This document shows, piece by piece, positions 1-14,000 of a DNA stretch of 64,000 bases. The stretch lies in assembly GCA_949358305.1 (NCBI GenBank), contig OX442315.1, forward strand, positions 11,434,427 through 11,498,426. Reading direction: 5' to 3'. The DNA is from Strigamia acuminata. Taxonomy: Eukaryota; Arthropoda; Chilopoda; Geophilomorpha; Linotaeniidae. Numbering within the stretch: the stretch's first letter is position 1; each line of letters opens with the position of its first letter. The notes under the pieces were generated by a model that saw nothing but the letters and a program-made list of their open reading frames with translations, was not told the origin of the DNA and ran no database searches. The translations under genes and the position numbers were made by a program.

Positions 1-2
1 AC

Positions 3-428
3 GGAAACAGGTACTTGATGAGTGAACCGGAAGTTTCGAAAGTGCATGCGCAACAGGAGGATTTCGAATCGATCGACATGCTCCGTCCGTCAGATATTCT
101 ATCCCTCGATCAGCCAATCAGAAGAGTACCCAGAATGCCATCGTCGTCGCCCGTTTCCGATCACGAATGCTTCATGGTTGAAACATCCACGTCGCCCGTA
201 GCAACCGCCGCCAAAATGGCGTCGTCGAGCGGTTACCACGGCGATCTGTATCGCGATTTCGCCTACGCCTTTGCGGATTTTACGAGAAATCACGAGACGG
301 ACGAGAGTGTGGTCGAGTTGGGGCCCGCCAGAGACAATTACACATCGACCATCACCATAGCGACGCACGACGCGTTTAATAATGTTTTTAGCAACGATAC
401 GAATCCGTTTAATAACATCATCGTTTAA
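3..428 (+). CDS. 3' end of an unidentified gene (C-terminal tail)
   Basis: An open frame enters from the left edge and ends at TAA (426-428), giving about 141 C-terminal residues. The tail is hydrophilic and rich in Ser, Thr, Asp and Asn, with no membrane segment or domain that I recognise; it ends in an Asn/Phe-rich stretch closing with NNIIV. An AATAAA at 531-536 sits about 100 bases past the stop, as expected for a poly(A) signal. The CAG/GT at 8-12 could be an intron acceptor, so the first residues may not be coding. The composition would suit the cytoplasmic tail of a membrane protein, but that is only an impression. Confidence 0.5.
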   Translation, partial: GNRYLMSEPEVSKVHAQQEDFESIDMLRPSDILSLDQPIRRVPRMPSSSPVSDHECFMVETSTSPVATAAKMASSSGYHGDLYRDFAYAFADFTRNHETDESVVELGPARDNYTSTITIATHDAFNNVFSNDTNPFNNIIV

Positions 429-2826
429 AAGTGCGGGACTGTTGGATCAAAGATGGCGCGCAGTGTGATCAAAAAATGGCGCGGATTGAAAATGGCGTTT
501 ATGTATAAAAATATTTAATTTACGTTGTGAAATAAAATTTTGAAATTGCAAATAAAAATAATCTGTGCCGAGTTAATACGGAATGTGTCGGTCTGATTTT
601 TAATTATGGAGAATAAATCGTGATGGATGGGGATAAAAAATGGCGCCACCTGTTGACCGGGTGTAAAAACATGCGCTTGTAAATCAATTTCAAGGACCAC
701 GGAGACCACGGAGTTTGATTAGCAATGCGACATCACGCTTGCCGTGTCACTCAATTCTCTCAACAGGGGTAATTAGAACGTCGACACCTGTGATTTATTT
801 CGCGCCGGAGATTACACGGTTGGGATCGGAGGCAAAACCAACAATGAATCGGTCGGTGTCAGTTAGATTTGTAGGTGTGCGGTGACATCGATTGGCCTCG
901 GGATCGACACACCTCGACAACACCCACCGTTGATCTTTACAACGTGTAATTTCGACTTTGCAACACCGGATATTGACGCAATAAATTGTTTGTTTTTACT
1001 CTAATTATTACAGGCGCGACGTGCTGTGACTGGGCGCAGACATCTTTCGGTTTCAGTCATTTTAGTTTCGATTTTGGTCATTTTTGTTGGGTTTTTAATG
1101 TAATTTTATGGGTTTTGAGTTTTTTTTGTGGGATTTTATGTGTTATTTGTTGGTAAAATGGGGTATTTTTTTGATAGATTGGATTTTAATGGAGTTTTGG
1201 TTTTGGACGGAGGTTTCGGATCGGTTGGGCGGCGGCAAGTGCACTTTCGGCCGCTTTGGATTGTGGCTGTTATCGGGGTTATAAAATATCGTGAAAATTA
1301 CGACAAAACTCACTAGAAATGCAGTAAGAATATTTTTTTTATTGAAACAATAGTTCTAACTATGTAAAATAAAAAAAAAATGACAAATTAGCCATTTTTA
1401 TATTATTTAATATGAGATTTTTAAACGATTTTTATTTCGATGGAGTTTGGATCTGTTAGCAGCATCAACCCGACCTTCACCGGCATCAAACTGTAATTAT
1501 ACCGTCGACCAATCAAAAATCATCAAATTGCTACCAAAATCACGACAAACAAACCTCGGAATATCTCTTTTTTTCCTGCAACAACACTTAAAAACAAAAA
1601 TAAATAAATAAATACAAACAAACAAAAAAAATAATTAAAAAATCAAACGATTTCCATTTCGACGGAGTTTTTGAATCTGTCGGCCGCATCAAATCGACTT
1701 TCGTCCGCATCAAACTCCAACCATCGGCGGGCTCTTCATCCAAACATCAACAAAAGTTACAAAACACCAAAAAAAAAAAAAAAAAAAAAATTCTAACCAA
1801 CACTAACTAATCTAACTACTACCATAAACAACTAAAAAAAAAATCATTCAAAATTTCATCATTTCCTAAACCCTCGAGTGCATTTCCATGATGTCACCAA
1901 GCACTCAAAAACCCAAAGTCCATCTAAATATTATGTGAAACCCGATCCCAAATTAATTAAGATAAAAACCAAACCACACTCGGTTCGACAAACTTTATTA
2001 TTTCTCTAATTTCCACACCAATTGATTGACGAAACAACAAATCTTGGATCCTGGGCGGCGATAACAAAGTGGTTGGTTCCTTTCCTTCGCAGCTTTAATT
2101 GGACTTTTGACGCATGCGGCGAAGCCGAGCAAGGCGAAGACGAGGGGAACCCCTAATAATGGTGTGCGAGGGATTAAGAGCAATTAACACACTGGGATTT
2201 GGAAGATCGTTACAATGAACGATCTCCAACCCCCAACTGCCATCAAAGTCCAACTAAGCAGATAAGACTAATTTCTTAGCTCGGGCCGAACAAGAAAAAC
2301 TTTTTGGCCTTTTTGGCGGTTACTTAGACGCAAAACTCGCTCCGAGAGCCCAACAAGACGGAGACGGGAGTGATGCGAGACCTTGGAGCGAGGCGTGTGC
2401 CTTCCACGTGCTGCTCTAATTGCCACCCAGACAGCTGGGCGGGGTTACACTTACACCTGAATGAGGGTGATGAATATTGAAGAAATGCTCACCTGCGAAT
2501 GCGATCGGAGAGGAGGAAATGAAGGAAGGAAAGGTTGACATCGCGCGTGTTGTTACGTTGGGAATGGAGTGAGTGATGGATAATGGAGGAATACGTTTGT
2601 TGCGATTGTTGTTGTTTTTGGAAGGAAATGTGCAAGGGTGATGGGGGGGTTTGGGTTTTTTGGTTTTTGATTTTTTAAGTGTGTTGTTGTGGAGTAGAAA
2701 TGAGGTGGTTAAAGGGAATTGAGTTTGGTGAATAAATTGTTTTGTTTTGGGATGGGATGGGAATGATCTGTTTGTTTTTTGTTTTGTTTTTATTTAGTCG
2801 TGGTTTAGTTTGAATGGGTTTCATTA

Positions 2827-2912
2827 AGTTGGAATTGGCATTAATTTAGTTGGAATTGGCATTAATTTAGTTGGAATTGGCATTAATTTAGTTGGAATTG
2901 GCATTAATTTAG
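2827..2912. repeat. 21-bp tandem repeat
   Basis: About four near-perfect copies of a 21-base unit (core GTTGGAATTGGCATTAAT). It is followed by a looser array of related ATTTAGT-containing units. Confidence 0.85.
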
Positions 2913-3019
2913 ACAAAATTTGAAATAATTTAGTTAAATTTGGTCATTTTAGTAAAGTTGCACATAATTTAGTAAGAATTGGTTATAATTTAGTTATGGT
3001 TATGATATAATTAAAATAA

Positions 3020-3205
3020 CTCATGATTTAGTTAAAATTTGTCTTAATTTAGTTAAAATTTGTCTTAATTTAGTTAAATTAGTCTTCATTTAGTTAAAAT
3101 TTGTCTTAATTTAGTTAAATTAGTCTTAATTTAGTTAAATTAGTCTTAATTTAGTTAAATTAGTCTTAATTTAGTTAAATTAGTCTTAATTTAGTAAAAA
3201 TTAGT
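3020..3205. repeat. 18-20 bp tandem repeat
   Basis: Roughly nine copies of a unit with core TTTAGTTAAATTAGTCTTAA. The upstream copies have AAATTTGTC instead of AAATTAGTC, so two sub-variants are arranged in blocks. Confidence 0.85.
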
Positions 3206-5013
3206 CATTTGGTCCTGATTTAGTAAAATTTGTTCCTGATTTAGTGAAAATTATACATGATTTCGTTAAATTTGATCCTTATTTGGTTAAGTTTAATCAT
3301 GATTCAGATAAATTTGGTCATGATTTACGGTAGTTAAATTTGGTGCACGATTTAGCTCAATGTATTACGATTAAGTAATCTATAAATTATAACGACCACG
3401 ACAAATCTTGACTCAACCAATGGTCAGAATTTGACTCAGGATTTTCGGATTTACTTAGAACTTGTTCATTACTTAAACATCTCGTATACACATTTTTAAA
3501 ACTGAATTAAAATCACTGACGAAATCAAATGTCGTAAATTAATACTCATCTACATCTTATCAATAATATTAACTCAGCAATAAAATAAAATAAACAAAAC
3601 CCACATACCGAACAAAATGTAGGCCTATTTCATTTCACGTATCCGCTTCCTATGTTGCCTAATACAACTGATAGTAAATAAAATCCACAAAATAAGCAAA
3701 ACACGAGATAAGTTTGTCAGCTTTATTACAAGAAAATGGATCGATTATTTACAAATGCAAAACGTTCTTCAAGACCAAAACGAAAAACCAAAAAAACTCT
3801 AAAAAATAAATTAAATTTTCGAGTTAAAAAATCTACGGAGCCTTAAAAATGGCGACTACCAAGCGGCGCTTCAACCAACTAATCAACAAGTTCGCTATTA
3901 ATGATTTTTAATATTCATTTTATTAAATTAAAGAAAAATATTTACAATATTGAAAAACATTTAACACTCACACAAACAATGAGCTACAACTTGATAAAAA
4001 TCTAAACTAATCCTCATTTGTTTCTTTGATTCATAATTGCAAATCTAAAATCTAAAACATGTTAAAATATCTATTGTTTATAAAATTGTATAAAACCTTT
4101 TTTTTTTTCATTATTATTATCTTATTTGAGGTGTGTGTGTGTGTGTTTATATTTAAATATTTTTATTATTTTTATTTTTATTTTATATAAATAATAAAAC
4201 AAATCAACAAATTTTTTTTTTGCTGCAAACTACAAATATTTAGAAAAAAAAACCAAAAAAAAAAATTATTTAACAACGTTATTTACAGGTTTAAAAAACA
4301 AAACAATTTGTTAAATTATTTCCTCTATTGTTGAAACAAAAAATTAAATAATTTGTTGATTGTTTCAACTAAAATTTCTGGCTATTTTGGTTCAGATATG
4401 TTAAAAACCTACACTGCTTTTTGTATTTTTATTTTAAATAACAACAATTTGAGAAAATATAGAAAAACCAAAAATGTTGTATACATTAGATGAGCTTAGA
4501 AGCCAAAATGACACAAGGCAGCCATCTTACTTTGAACAGGAAATGCTGCACCAATCCAAAATTTAAAAAAAAAATTTAAAAAAAAAACAAAATGGCGTCT
4601 AATTATTATTTTTTTTTATTTTCAAAAATTTAAATTTAAATTTCAGCCATTTTGAAACCACACAAGTGCAGCACATCTTTAAAAACTTTCACATGAAGCG
4701 TTTTCCACATTTAAAAATTAAAAAAAAAATTTAGAAAAATTAGAAAAATTAAAATAAAAAAAATTAAAAAAAATTTTTATTTCAAAATTAATAAAACTTG
4801 ACATCAAGATTTGTAAAAATTTGAGAAAGTTGGAAAAAGAATTAAAAAAAAAAAAAAAAACACAAAAAAAACTTTTATTTTATTAAAATAATTTTTATTT
4901 ATTTTTTAGTCAACTTTTCGCCATGAGTGTATCGACGTATTGCATGTGGGATAGGAAAAAACGAGGGAAGAAACAAAGATAAAAAGCTGAATTGGCGAAG
5001 GGAGGGCGACGTA

Positions 5014-8000
5014 TCATTGGGACGCAGTGGGGGATGATGGGACCGAATTGGTTCCACTTATCGAGCGTTGGCTGCTCTTCAATGCAGATATACTCGGGTC
5101 TCTGATCCACGGTTTGGCTCGTACGCGGTAGAACTTGGTTCCTAGTGGAACTCGATACCTGTTCTGAGTCTGCAATAAAAATTATATTATTAAATTATTA
5201 TATTATTTTTATTTTTATTTTTGCATTTTCATTTTGTTTTTGTGTTTATTTTATTGTTATTAGATTTTTTTGGTTGGGGAGAAGAGGATTTTAAGGATTT
5301 TTGCGTTTGCTGCCCCCGTGCTTTGCTGCTGTACACTGGTAGCGGAAGAATTTTAAAGGGTCAGTAAGTTTGTGTAGTATTTGTGGTTTTGGTGTAGGAT
5401 TTCAAGTTTTGGGAGCAGGGTCAGGGTGAAGGGCTAATCTAAAAGGTTTAATGAAATTTAGATGTTGTTGTGAGAAAAATATTTGTTTTAAAAAAAAAAT
5501 TTTCGATGTGTGAAAACCAAAGAAGTTTTTTGTCTAAATATCTCAAATTTGTGTCCATAAATCACAAATTTGTGTCCAAAAATCTCAAATTTGTGTCCAA
5601 AAATCTCAAATTTGTGTCCAAAAATCTCAAATTTGTGTCCAAAAATCTCAAATTTGTGTCCAAATATTTCAAAATTGTCCAAATTCTCAACTTTTGGTGG
5701 CAATTACTGAAATTTTTCACAAAATTTTTCAAACTTTTGTTTAAATTAATTAAAATCTTGACCAAATATCTCAAAACTTTCTCAGAATTTCTCAAATAAT
5801 AATCACAATTTCTGAAATATTTATCACAATTTCTAAAATATTTACCAAATTTCTCAAATATTTACCAAATTTCTCAAATATTTACCAAATTTCTCAAATA
5901 TTTACCAAATTTCTCAAAAATTTCTCAAAATTCTCAAAAATTTCTCAAAATTCTCAAAAATTTCTCAAAATTCTCAAAAATTTCTCAAAATTCTCAAAAA
6001 TTTACCAAAATTCTCAAAAATTTACCAAAATTCTCAAAAATTTATCAAAATTCTCAAAAATTTACCAAAATTCTCAAAAATTTATCAAAATTCTCAAAAA
6101 TTTACCAAAATTCTCAAAAATTTACCAAAATTCTCAAAAATTTATCAAAATTCTCAAAAATTAAACAAAATTAAAAAAAAATTATAAAAATTTAAAAACT
6201 TTTGCATTTGACAAACAAATATTCCCAAACCCACCCACCACAATCCAATCATCCAACATCCACTTAAAAAACCCCCACAATCGCCATTTACACCCAACCA
6301 TCATCACCTTACAACAACACCAACCCTTTCCCCAAACCACAACAATACAACTCTCCTTTAACCCGCCAAAACACCATCCAAAACCCCCCTCCCCCCACCC
6401 ATCTCCATTATCCCTCGCACTCGATAAATCTCCCTCTGGTCATCCCTATCACAAAGAGGACAAGAACCAAAAAAAAAACAATAAATATAAATAAAAAAAG
6501 GGGCCAAAATCGAGCACGACTAATTGATACGCATGCGCAAAGCCCGCCAGAAGCAGATTTCCAGCGCCACCTGCCGCGCACAGGTGGAAACGCATACGGG
6601 TGCGAGGTTATTGTCATCTGCGCATGATATCGGCGATTTAAATTGACAAATCGTGAAAAAATCGTCCAAAAATTGCAAATTTCAATTAATTTTATGCAAA
6701 TTTCCAATTATTTAGGGGGATTTTGTGCTGGGGGTGTGGGTGGGGGTAAACACCAGGAGTGTCAGGTGTTTTGGGAAGATGGAAGAGTTAGCAACAATGT
6801 TATCGCGGATCAATGCGGGTGGACGAATGGTAGAAAGAGATACACGAGTAAACACAACACTTTAAACAAATTTCAGGCAGCTGAGAGGGCGATGCCACGC
6901 CCCACACCTTTTCTCTTCCTCCACCCGCATTTCACCTGACGTTTGTGTTCCAACTCTTTGACACACTCACCTTCTTTGCCTGGCAGTATTCTTTGTCGGT
7001 GACTTCGGCCAGTACCCACGACCGGCTGTCGCCAGGCACTGAAATACAAAAATTTATTCGTTTAATTATTTAAAAAAAAAAAAATTATTTTAAATTTTTT
7101 AGTTTTGACGGAGTTTGCTAGAATTTCATGCGGCGGCGAGTCACCCACGACCCGCGCGAAAACACAACCAACCGTTGCTTGACGGCGAAATTCTCGTGTT
7201 GTAATTTCATTGCCCGTCGAGCCAGTCGTCCGAACGTGTTTTCGCGTATTGCCGCCCGTTTGAGGACCGCACGATCCATTTCGCGTATTCAGAGTATTCA
7301 ATGTATGGTTTGAACTTGTCTACAGCCCAAATCACCAAAATAAAAATTCTCCTCACGCCGGCCAACGTGTACCGGCCTAAAATCTATTTCGCGTCCATTC
7401 AAAATCCCAATTTATAACTCATAAAAATCACAAAACACTTTCCCCCTCGAACCCCCCAAAAAATACGACCGACTAAATACTCCTAACTATATAATTACAA
7501 AATAAATCCCTACTAAACCTCAATTTATTAACCCCTAGCCTCAAACCAGAACTAAAAGCATCACTAATCGTGGAGAAATTGGTTCAACACACCCTTCTGC
7601 TACACATTAGGCCTAAATTTATGACTTGAAGGGGCCCAGAAGCCAAAAAATGACCCCCAGACAGCACCTCTAAAAGCAGAACCCAAAAATAGAAATATAA
7701 TTCATATTTATATTGTTTATCAAGAGATAGTGAAGACACAAATAGAATTTCAATGAAGCAAGTGGCAGATGGACAGGTAACAAACAGATGTCCATCTCTA
7801 ACCTGGACAATGTCACCTGATATGACATGTAAATCAAAAGCAGGGGGCAAAAGGAAAATCCATACATTTGTGGCGCCATCTTTTGATCAGGCATGTTTCA
7901 GTAATTATCTCATCTCATTTTTTGTTGGGTCAGATCTTGATAGGGGGGGCACAGTTATCTCCATTTGTACAAACTTGACAAGTTTTACGTAAGTCCAGGA

Positions 8001-11000
8001 GTTCGGGGTACGAAAAACCGGTTTAGCGAACAACTGCACATTCTACACACTTTCTTTGTCGGGTTTCCAATAAACCTTTTGCTGTTTGTAGTGCCTGTAT
8101 AAACAGATTGGATGGCAAAAAAAACCATTAAAATGTCACTACTTCCTGGTTTGGCCACTGTGGCACTGCATCACCTGCTCACTCTGTTGTTGAAAAATAA
8201 ACCACTACACTGAGCTGCCATCTATTGGCAAAATTCAGTACTAGAAGTTGCACATTCACACTCACAGAGGGCATCAACATGCCTAGCCACCACAGCATCT
8301 CCCTAATTCATCTGAATCTCTGACAGGGGCTTTCAAATCCTGTTTCGAATCCCCAAATCTTTGAATCTTTGCATTTTATAAAAATTTTGAATTGTTCGTC
8401 GAAAATTGGACAATAGTTAAAAAACTTCGACATTTTTATTAAGATAATCATCTAAATCTTTCCAAATCCCATCCGAATCCTATAAAATCTTCGAATCTCT
8501 GACACGCATATTCTGATTGTCGTACCCCATGTAAGTTTTGGACATTACATCCAGACCTGCTATTGGGACTACAACAGCATCAATGGACACCCGCCCAGAG
8601 CCCCAGATTTTTAGGGGCCCCAAAAAAATAAAAAATTGCCAAAGTTTGTTTAATTTTATTTATATAAATCGGGGGGCCTCCATTTGGAGCCAGGGTCACT
8701 TTAAGGTGTCCCTGATGCTGGGGATACACGAGGTGCAATGCGATTCGCGCCGCCTCGCAAAGCGATTTTGACGTCATCAAAAATGACGTCAAGTCACACC
8801 TGATTGGCTGCGATCAAAATCGCTTAGCAATGCGATTCGCTCCGCATCGCTCCGCATCGCTCCTAGTGTGTCTCTAGCATGATGCACCACTATTCAGAAC
8901 AAACATACCTGGCTTCAGTCCTAATACTTCTAAGCAATCTTGGTGCAGAAAATGGTACACGGGGCCTACTAGGAACGCCAGAAAGTTTTCATGCGTTTCG
9001 TTGTAGCAGATTATAATTATATCACCTATGTTGCAACTGAAATTAAAATAGAACCATTGCACCAGCCCTGATGCCAGAAATACTCAAATACATACTTTAA
9101 GACGGAAACTTTATCTTGTTGGACTAATGTAGCAGCACTGGACGTCATAGATAACTCCATCTACAAGTACAAATTATTAATTTAAATGTATATGAAACAG
9201 AAATGTTTTAGCTTACGAGTTTGGTTTGAAGTTTATCCATTTCCTCTATTTTACATCTCAAGGTCTAAATAAAATTCAATGAATATTACATTCACGGTTT
9301 AAAATGAATTTTTGTTTTGTTTTCGCTTACACTCTCCAATTCTTTAATTCTTCCTTGGTTCTCTATTGGCGTTACACTCTGGATAAGACCACTGGAAATT
9401 TCACTGAAAATTGTCATCATTTCATTTAAATTCCACACAAAAATTAGCCCACAATTTAATAAAAATCACCTGCTGGTTGAATGAGTGTTACTTTCTTTGA
9501 TTAACCTTTCAATTTTGCTTTGTGCATTGGACAGTTCCATATCAAGCCTATCCAGTTCCATTCTGCAATAAGAATTATTTGAAGAATAAAAATAAACTCA
9601 AGATTCAACTCCTGATGTCAAGTTTGGTGCTGCAAAAAAATTTGGCTTTGAAAAAATCCAATTCAATAAGTTGTTTCTCTATTTTAGTTTGAATCCAGTG
9701 TACCAGAGTAGTATCAGAGCATAAATGGATAAAATGGTATGACAAATATAACTCCACATGAATGCACAGTTTAGACATTGGACCCCACTTGCATAATCAT
9801 TTATCGTTGACTTACAGTACAACCCCAGGCCAAAATATTGGAATACTCGGATTTGGTCAGTATTCAACGTTCCTCAAATGGGCTAGAAACAAAAGTTTGA
9901 AAGTTAAACAAATATCCACATAAATACTTTGAAAACATGTTTAATTGGCTTTATTTTAAGCAAAAAACGATAAAAAAAAAGGTGAGATATTTATCCCACT
10001 ATCCACAAAAACGTCTGTGACAAAATATTAGAATCACAAAAGGAAATAGCCAGGTTCAACTTATGTTACTTCGTTCAAGGTCCGATCATTATAACGCCAG
10101 TCTTTTTAGCATTATTCTGCAGTTTTGCTTGTTACTGCGTGAGTACAAACTGAGCAAGAGACTAGTCCCTCCTTCATTGTTAGTAGCCCCAGTCGACCAA
10201 GACAACGAAATGAATCGACTTCCTTCGTTATTCGCTTCTTGGTGCTGCCATCTCTTTACTTATTTCTCTCCCACACTGCACCATGTTCTTTCATTATCGT
10301 TATTTCTTACTGCATTCATTGGAGAACCAAACTTGACATCGTAAGATGGAAAAAATATACCGCATTTTATCAATTAAGAGCCGCGGCTCTTATTCAAAAC
10401 TGCCATTTTTGTCAGCAATTACAATTTCGGTTTTTCGTTTCTTACATTTGTTTAATGTAACAAACAAAGTCTGAACGTCACGAACAAAGCGTACGTTCAT
10501 CGTTCGTAAGGTTAAATACGGAAACAATACCGTACTTTAGTAAAAATACGCTATTCTTGGTGTCTCAGCCACGGCTACAATTCGACGGCGACTCTTAATC
10601 GGTAAAATACGGTAAACAAAATTTGTTTCCAGTCCCCACCTATTGGCCTCATCCAGTTCTTTATACTTTTGTAACTCCGCTTGATCGTCCAACAACATGC
10701 GATTCTCCGAGACCAATTTTTTCAGGAACACTGTATAAATCAACAGTTTTTATTTCAATATACATATATTTATTTTCACCTTTACCACAGCTATATCACG
10801 TACCTCGATCGGCTTCCTGCTGCTGCATTAAATCATTTTGTTTCGACCTCTGCTCTTCGATTATTTTATCCTTTTCTTCTACCACCTTATTTAGCGCTTC
10901 ATTAAATGTTACCTGAGTCAGGTAGAAGAATGAATCAATACAAAACAAAGGAAACTCAAGGTGGAAACAGTATTAAACCATATGCTTCGGTGAATTGTGG

Positions 11001-14000
11001 CGCCACCATGCAAGACAATGACCTACAGCAGCTCAGTTTGTAAAAAGAGAAGTAACTTCTCCTTTTCTTCCGTTCCCGTAAACCGATATGCAAATTTTGG
11101 AATATCGCTGATACCGATTATCGGCAACCGAATATTTTGTGTTTTACTTCAATTTTAAACCAAAAATGACATCATTTCCCGTTTAAACCCACGTTAAAAC
11201 TTAAAATACACTTAAACTAAAATTGTTGTTTTTATTTTCGACTGCAGCTAGTGCGAGGTGTGAAAAAGTTTACGTTCTTGATTCTTTTGTCAAATCTTTT
11301 TGGAAATTCAAATTGATATCGGCCTATCCGCGTGATTGTCAACACAACAAACATACCAAACCCAGATGATGACATGTTCCCTGTATTTTATTACAGCAAA
11401 AGTGCTCACATGAATGAAATTTAAATGTCAATCAAATTCAATGTCGCTAAACCTACATATCAAAACATGTAAAACAAAATACAAAGAGAAAAACCATAAC
11501 CAAACTAAAATCAAATATTTTTTTAAAAAAAAATATTAAGTACTAGTAAAAGACTAACTCAAACTTGGATGGAATGAAGACAGAAGATACTTGCACTTTC
11601 TTCTACTCCACACAGGTCTGGCAAGGAACTTGGAAGCAAGCTCTCCGTCTCCAGAACTTGACCCACTGTAATTTTGTTCGGAGTCATTAAATTTGATTGC
11701 ATTTCTTTTGACTAAAACTACATTAGTTAATAAATCATTTAAAAGAAAAAAATTTGAGATTGGTCATGATTTTTCTGGATTAACTCAAGAGTTTGTGTGT
11801 ATGTCTGCATTTATGTTAATTATCATGTAATTCTGACCTTCATTTAACCCCTGAGATAAATCAGTGACACGCATTCAAAAAGTGGTGTCCTACGTGTCTG
11901 TGTTTTTATTTTTCTATTTCATAACATCAAAAAACAAAAGCACAAACACCTAAAACCTTAAAACACTCCTTTTTGAATACAGCTAATGTTCTAACCAACG
12001 CCATTGCCAAATACTACCACGCGCCAATCAGCCCAACAAACCTGTCTTCGAATCCCATCACACCATGCACAGCATACCACAATTCTACTTGTTAAGTATT
12101 TCAACCTGCACAATACCACTGTTGGACACAATTCATCAGCCCAACAAGGACAAGTTGAGCCAAAGTGACCTGACTATTTTGTAAATGTAATATACACCGT
12201 CATTAAATAAAATTTTCGTTCGAAACTAAAACCATTTGAATGCCGTTTTTATGTCTGGAAAATGATATCGCTCAGCTGCCTTCTGTTGGTACTAAATCAT
12301 CAAATACTGAACACATTAGAATTTAATAGGCCGGCCATCAGAAATGCACAGCAGCATCACCTTCATTTGCTGCGCGCGCACATTTCCAATCTGTTTTCCA
12401 GATTTCCCATTCCTTCTAGAATTTCAGCAATATCGCCCCGAATACGTTGTCTCGGGTTTTTAATATTCCACAGCCAAGTGACAAAAACCTTACTTCTAAG
12501 CGCTTAAGTCCGGAGAACGTGCAAACAACTGCTCCACAGCTACCGAAACGGCATCAATCACTACTCTATACTCTTGTTGAACTAAAAAATGCCCCCAACT
12601 CCCATTGGTCGAGCCATTTTACTGGTGTAGTGATCCAAAAAAATAGACCCAAACACCAGAATTGCATTACAATGTACAGACATTGTAATCGATTGCGGTG
12701 TAATCACGGTGTAATTACATTTTCAAAATCATCAGCTCACTCTAGCTTACCCTGTATATCGGCACGAACCAAGTATAACAAGGACACGTATCCGTGTGTT
12801 CTTTCCTATTGATTCATTGTTCTATGCGCTGATTGGATGACAGCAATCACGTGTCACGCATTACTCGCCAACTAAGCACGTTTGTTACCTCTCGTCATCC
12901 CAGAATACAGCGCGGCTATACATTATGTGGCGCCATCGGTGGCAAAACGCACCGAACATGTGAATACGTGTCCGCGTTATCCTTGGTTCACGATATGGTA
13001 TTGCCGAGGTTAACGTGCACACAGTTACGTGGATCCGAGCCACTCTCACCTGTTTTTCCGCTAAAAGCAAAGAGCGCAACGCGTTCACCTCCTCTTCGTG
13101 CTGCCGCCGCAAGCTCGCCACCTTTAGATTGTCTTCCGCAGCCGTGGCCAACATTCGCTAAGTATCAACAAAACATGCAACAAAGTTGGTTTAATCGTTT
13201 TTAAAAAACAGAGAAAAAAAATATATAAAAGAAAAACCTTTTACTGACATAGTTTTATATATTCATAAATATAAAATAGAAATGCAGCGATCAAAATAAA
13301 TATTAGAACGTCAAATTGACCCGGCCCAAATATTAGACGTAAAGCTGCGGCCACAAAGAGCACGACAAGATGCATAGTAATAAAGCGGTATCTCCATACC
13401 TCGTCTTCAAGAGTAGTGGTGGACGGAGACACCGCTCGCTGTTTGAGGGCATCTAGTTCTTTCAGTTGGTCGTGCAACCGTTCCCTTTCCGCTCGCCAAC
13501 CGCTCTGTTCGCTCGCCAATTGCTGTTTGAGCATTTGTTCGCGCGCCGTCGCTTCTTCCAGGTGGGACGACATCAGTGCACTCCTTTCGGCCTCTTCTTT
13601 CTCGAGCGTCGCCGTGGTTTGCATCCATTGCGCTTCGATCTCTTTTTTCACTTGTTCCGCCGTCGTCTGGAGTGCGAGTTCGGTTTCGGCGCACTTCGCT
13701 GCCATCTTGTCTTCCCATTCGGAATGCAGCCTGCAAAATTACGGTTTGAGTGTTGTGTTTTGTTTAACAGGAATTGCAAAAAGGGAGTTGCTCTATCGGG
13801 AAAGGATTGATATTTTTTCTTCTTGTGGATTCGGCACTTACAGGGTCGTTATAATTACAAGTTCCGGTGCAATTGCACGAACAGGGTTGGGTTAAGACGC
13901 CGGGGGGCCTGGACTAATGAATATCCAGAAATAACATTTTTGCAACATTTCTGCAACGTTTTCAAGCAAAGAAATGCAAAAAAAATCCATTGTTGGTGGA

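Larger units (their letters stand above)
429..4850. other. AT-rich intergenic region, no gene seen
   Basis: This 4.4 kb contains poly-A/T runs, two short tandem arrays (listed separately) and no reading frame with gene-like composition. A 61-residue minus-strand frame at 1998-2183 has a hydrophobic start but sits directly after an in-frame stop with no usable splice acceptor, so it is not called. The right end (about 4850-5013) is the presumed 3' UTR of the minus-strand RB1CC1 gene, where TTTATT motifs (AATAAA on the minus strand) occur. Confidence 0.5.

Noticed and set aside
1998-2183. 61-codon minus-strand hydrophobic frame
   Set aside because: Preceded at once by an in-frame stop, with no splice acceptor inside; no family match.
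5840-6170. Regular direct repeats considered as a CRISPR-like array
   Set aside because: Units are contiguous with no unique spacers, and the genome is eukaryotic; ordinary minisatellite.
11590-11670. Possible extra RB1CC1 exon with acceptor and donor-like ends
   Set aside because: Exons 12 and 13 already join in phase 0 and match the family without it; the phase-0 frame of this piece contains a stop.
12040-12070. TTCGAATCCCATC resembling a tRNA T-arm
   Set aside because: No matching A-box, anticodon arm or acceptor stem can be drawn around it.
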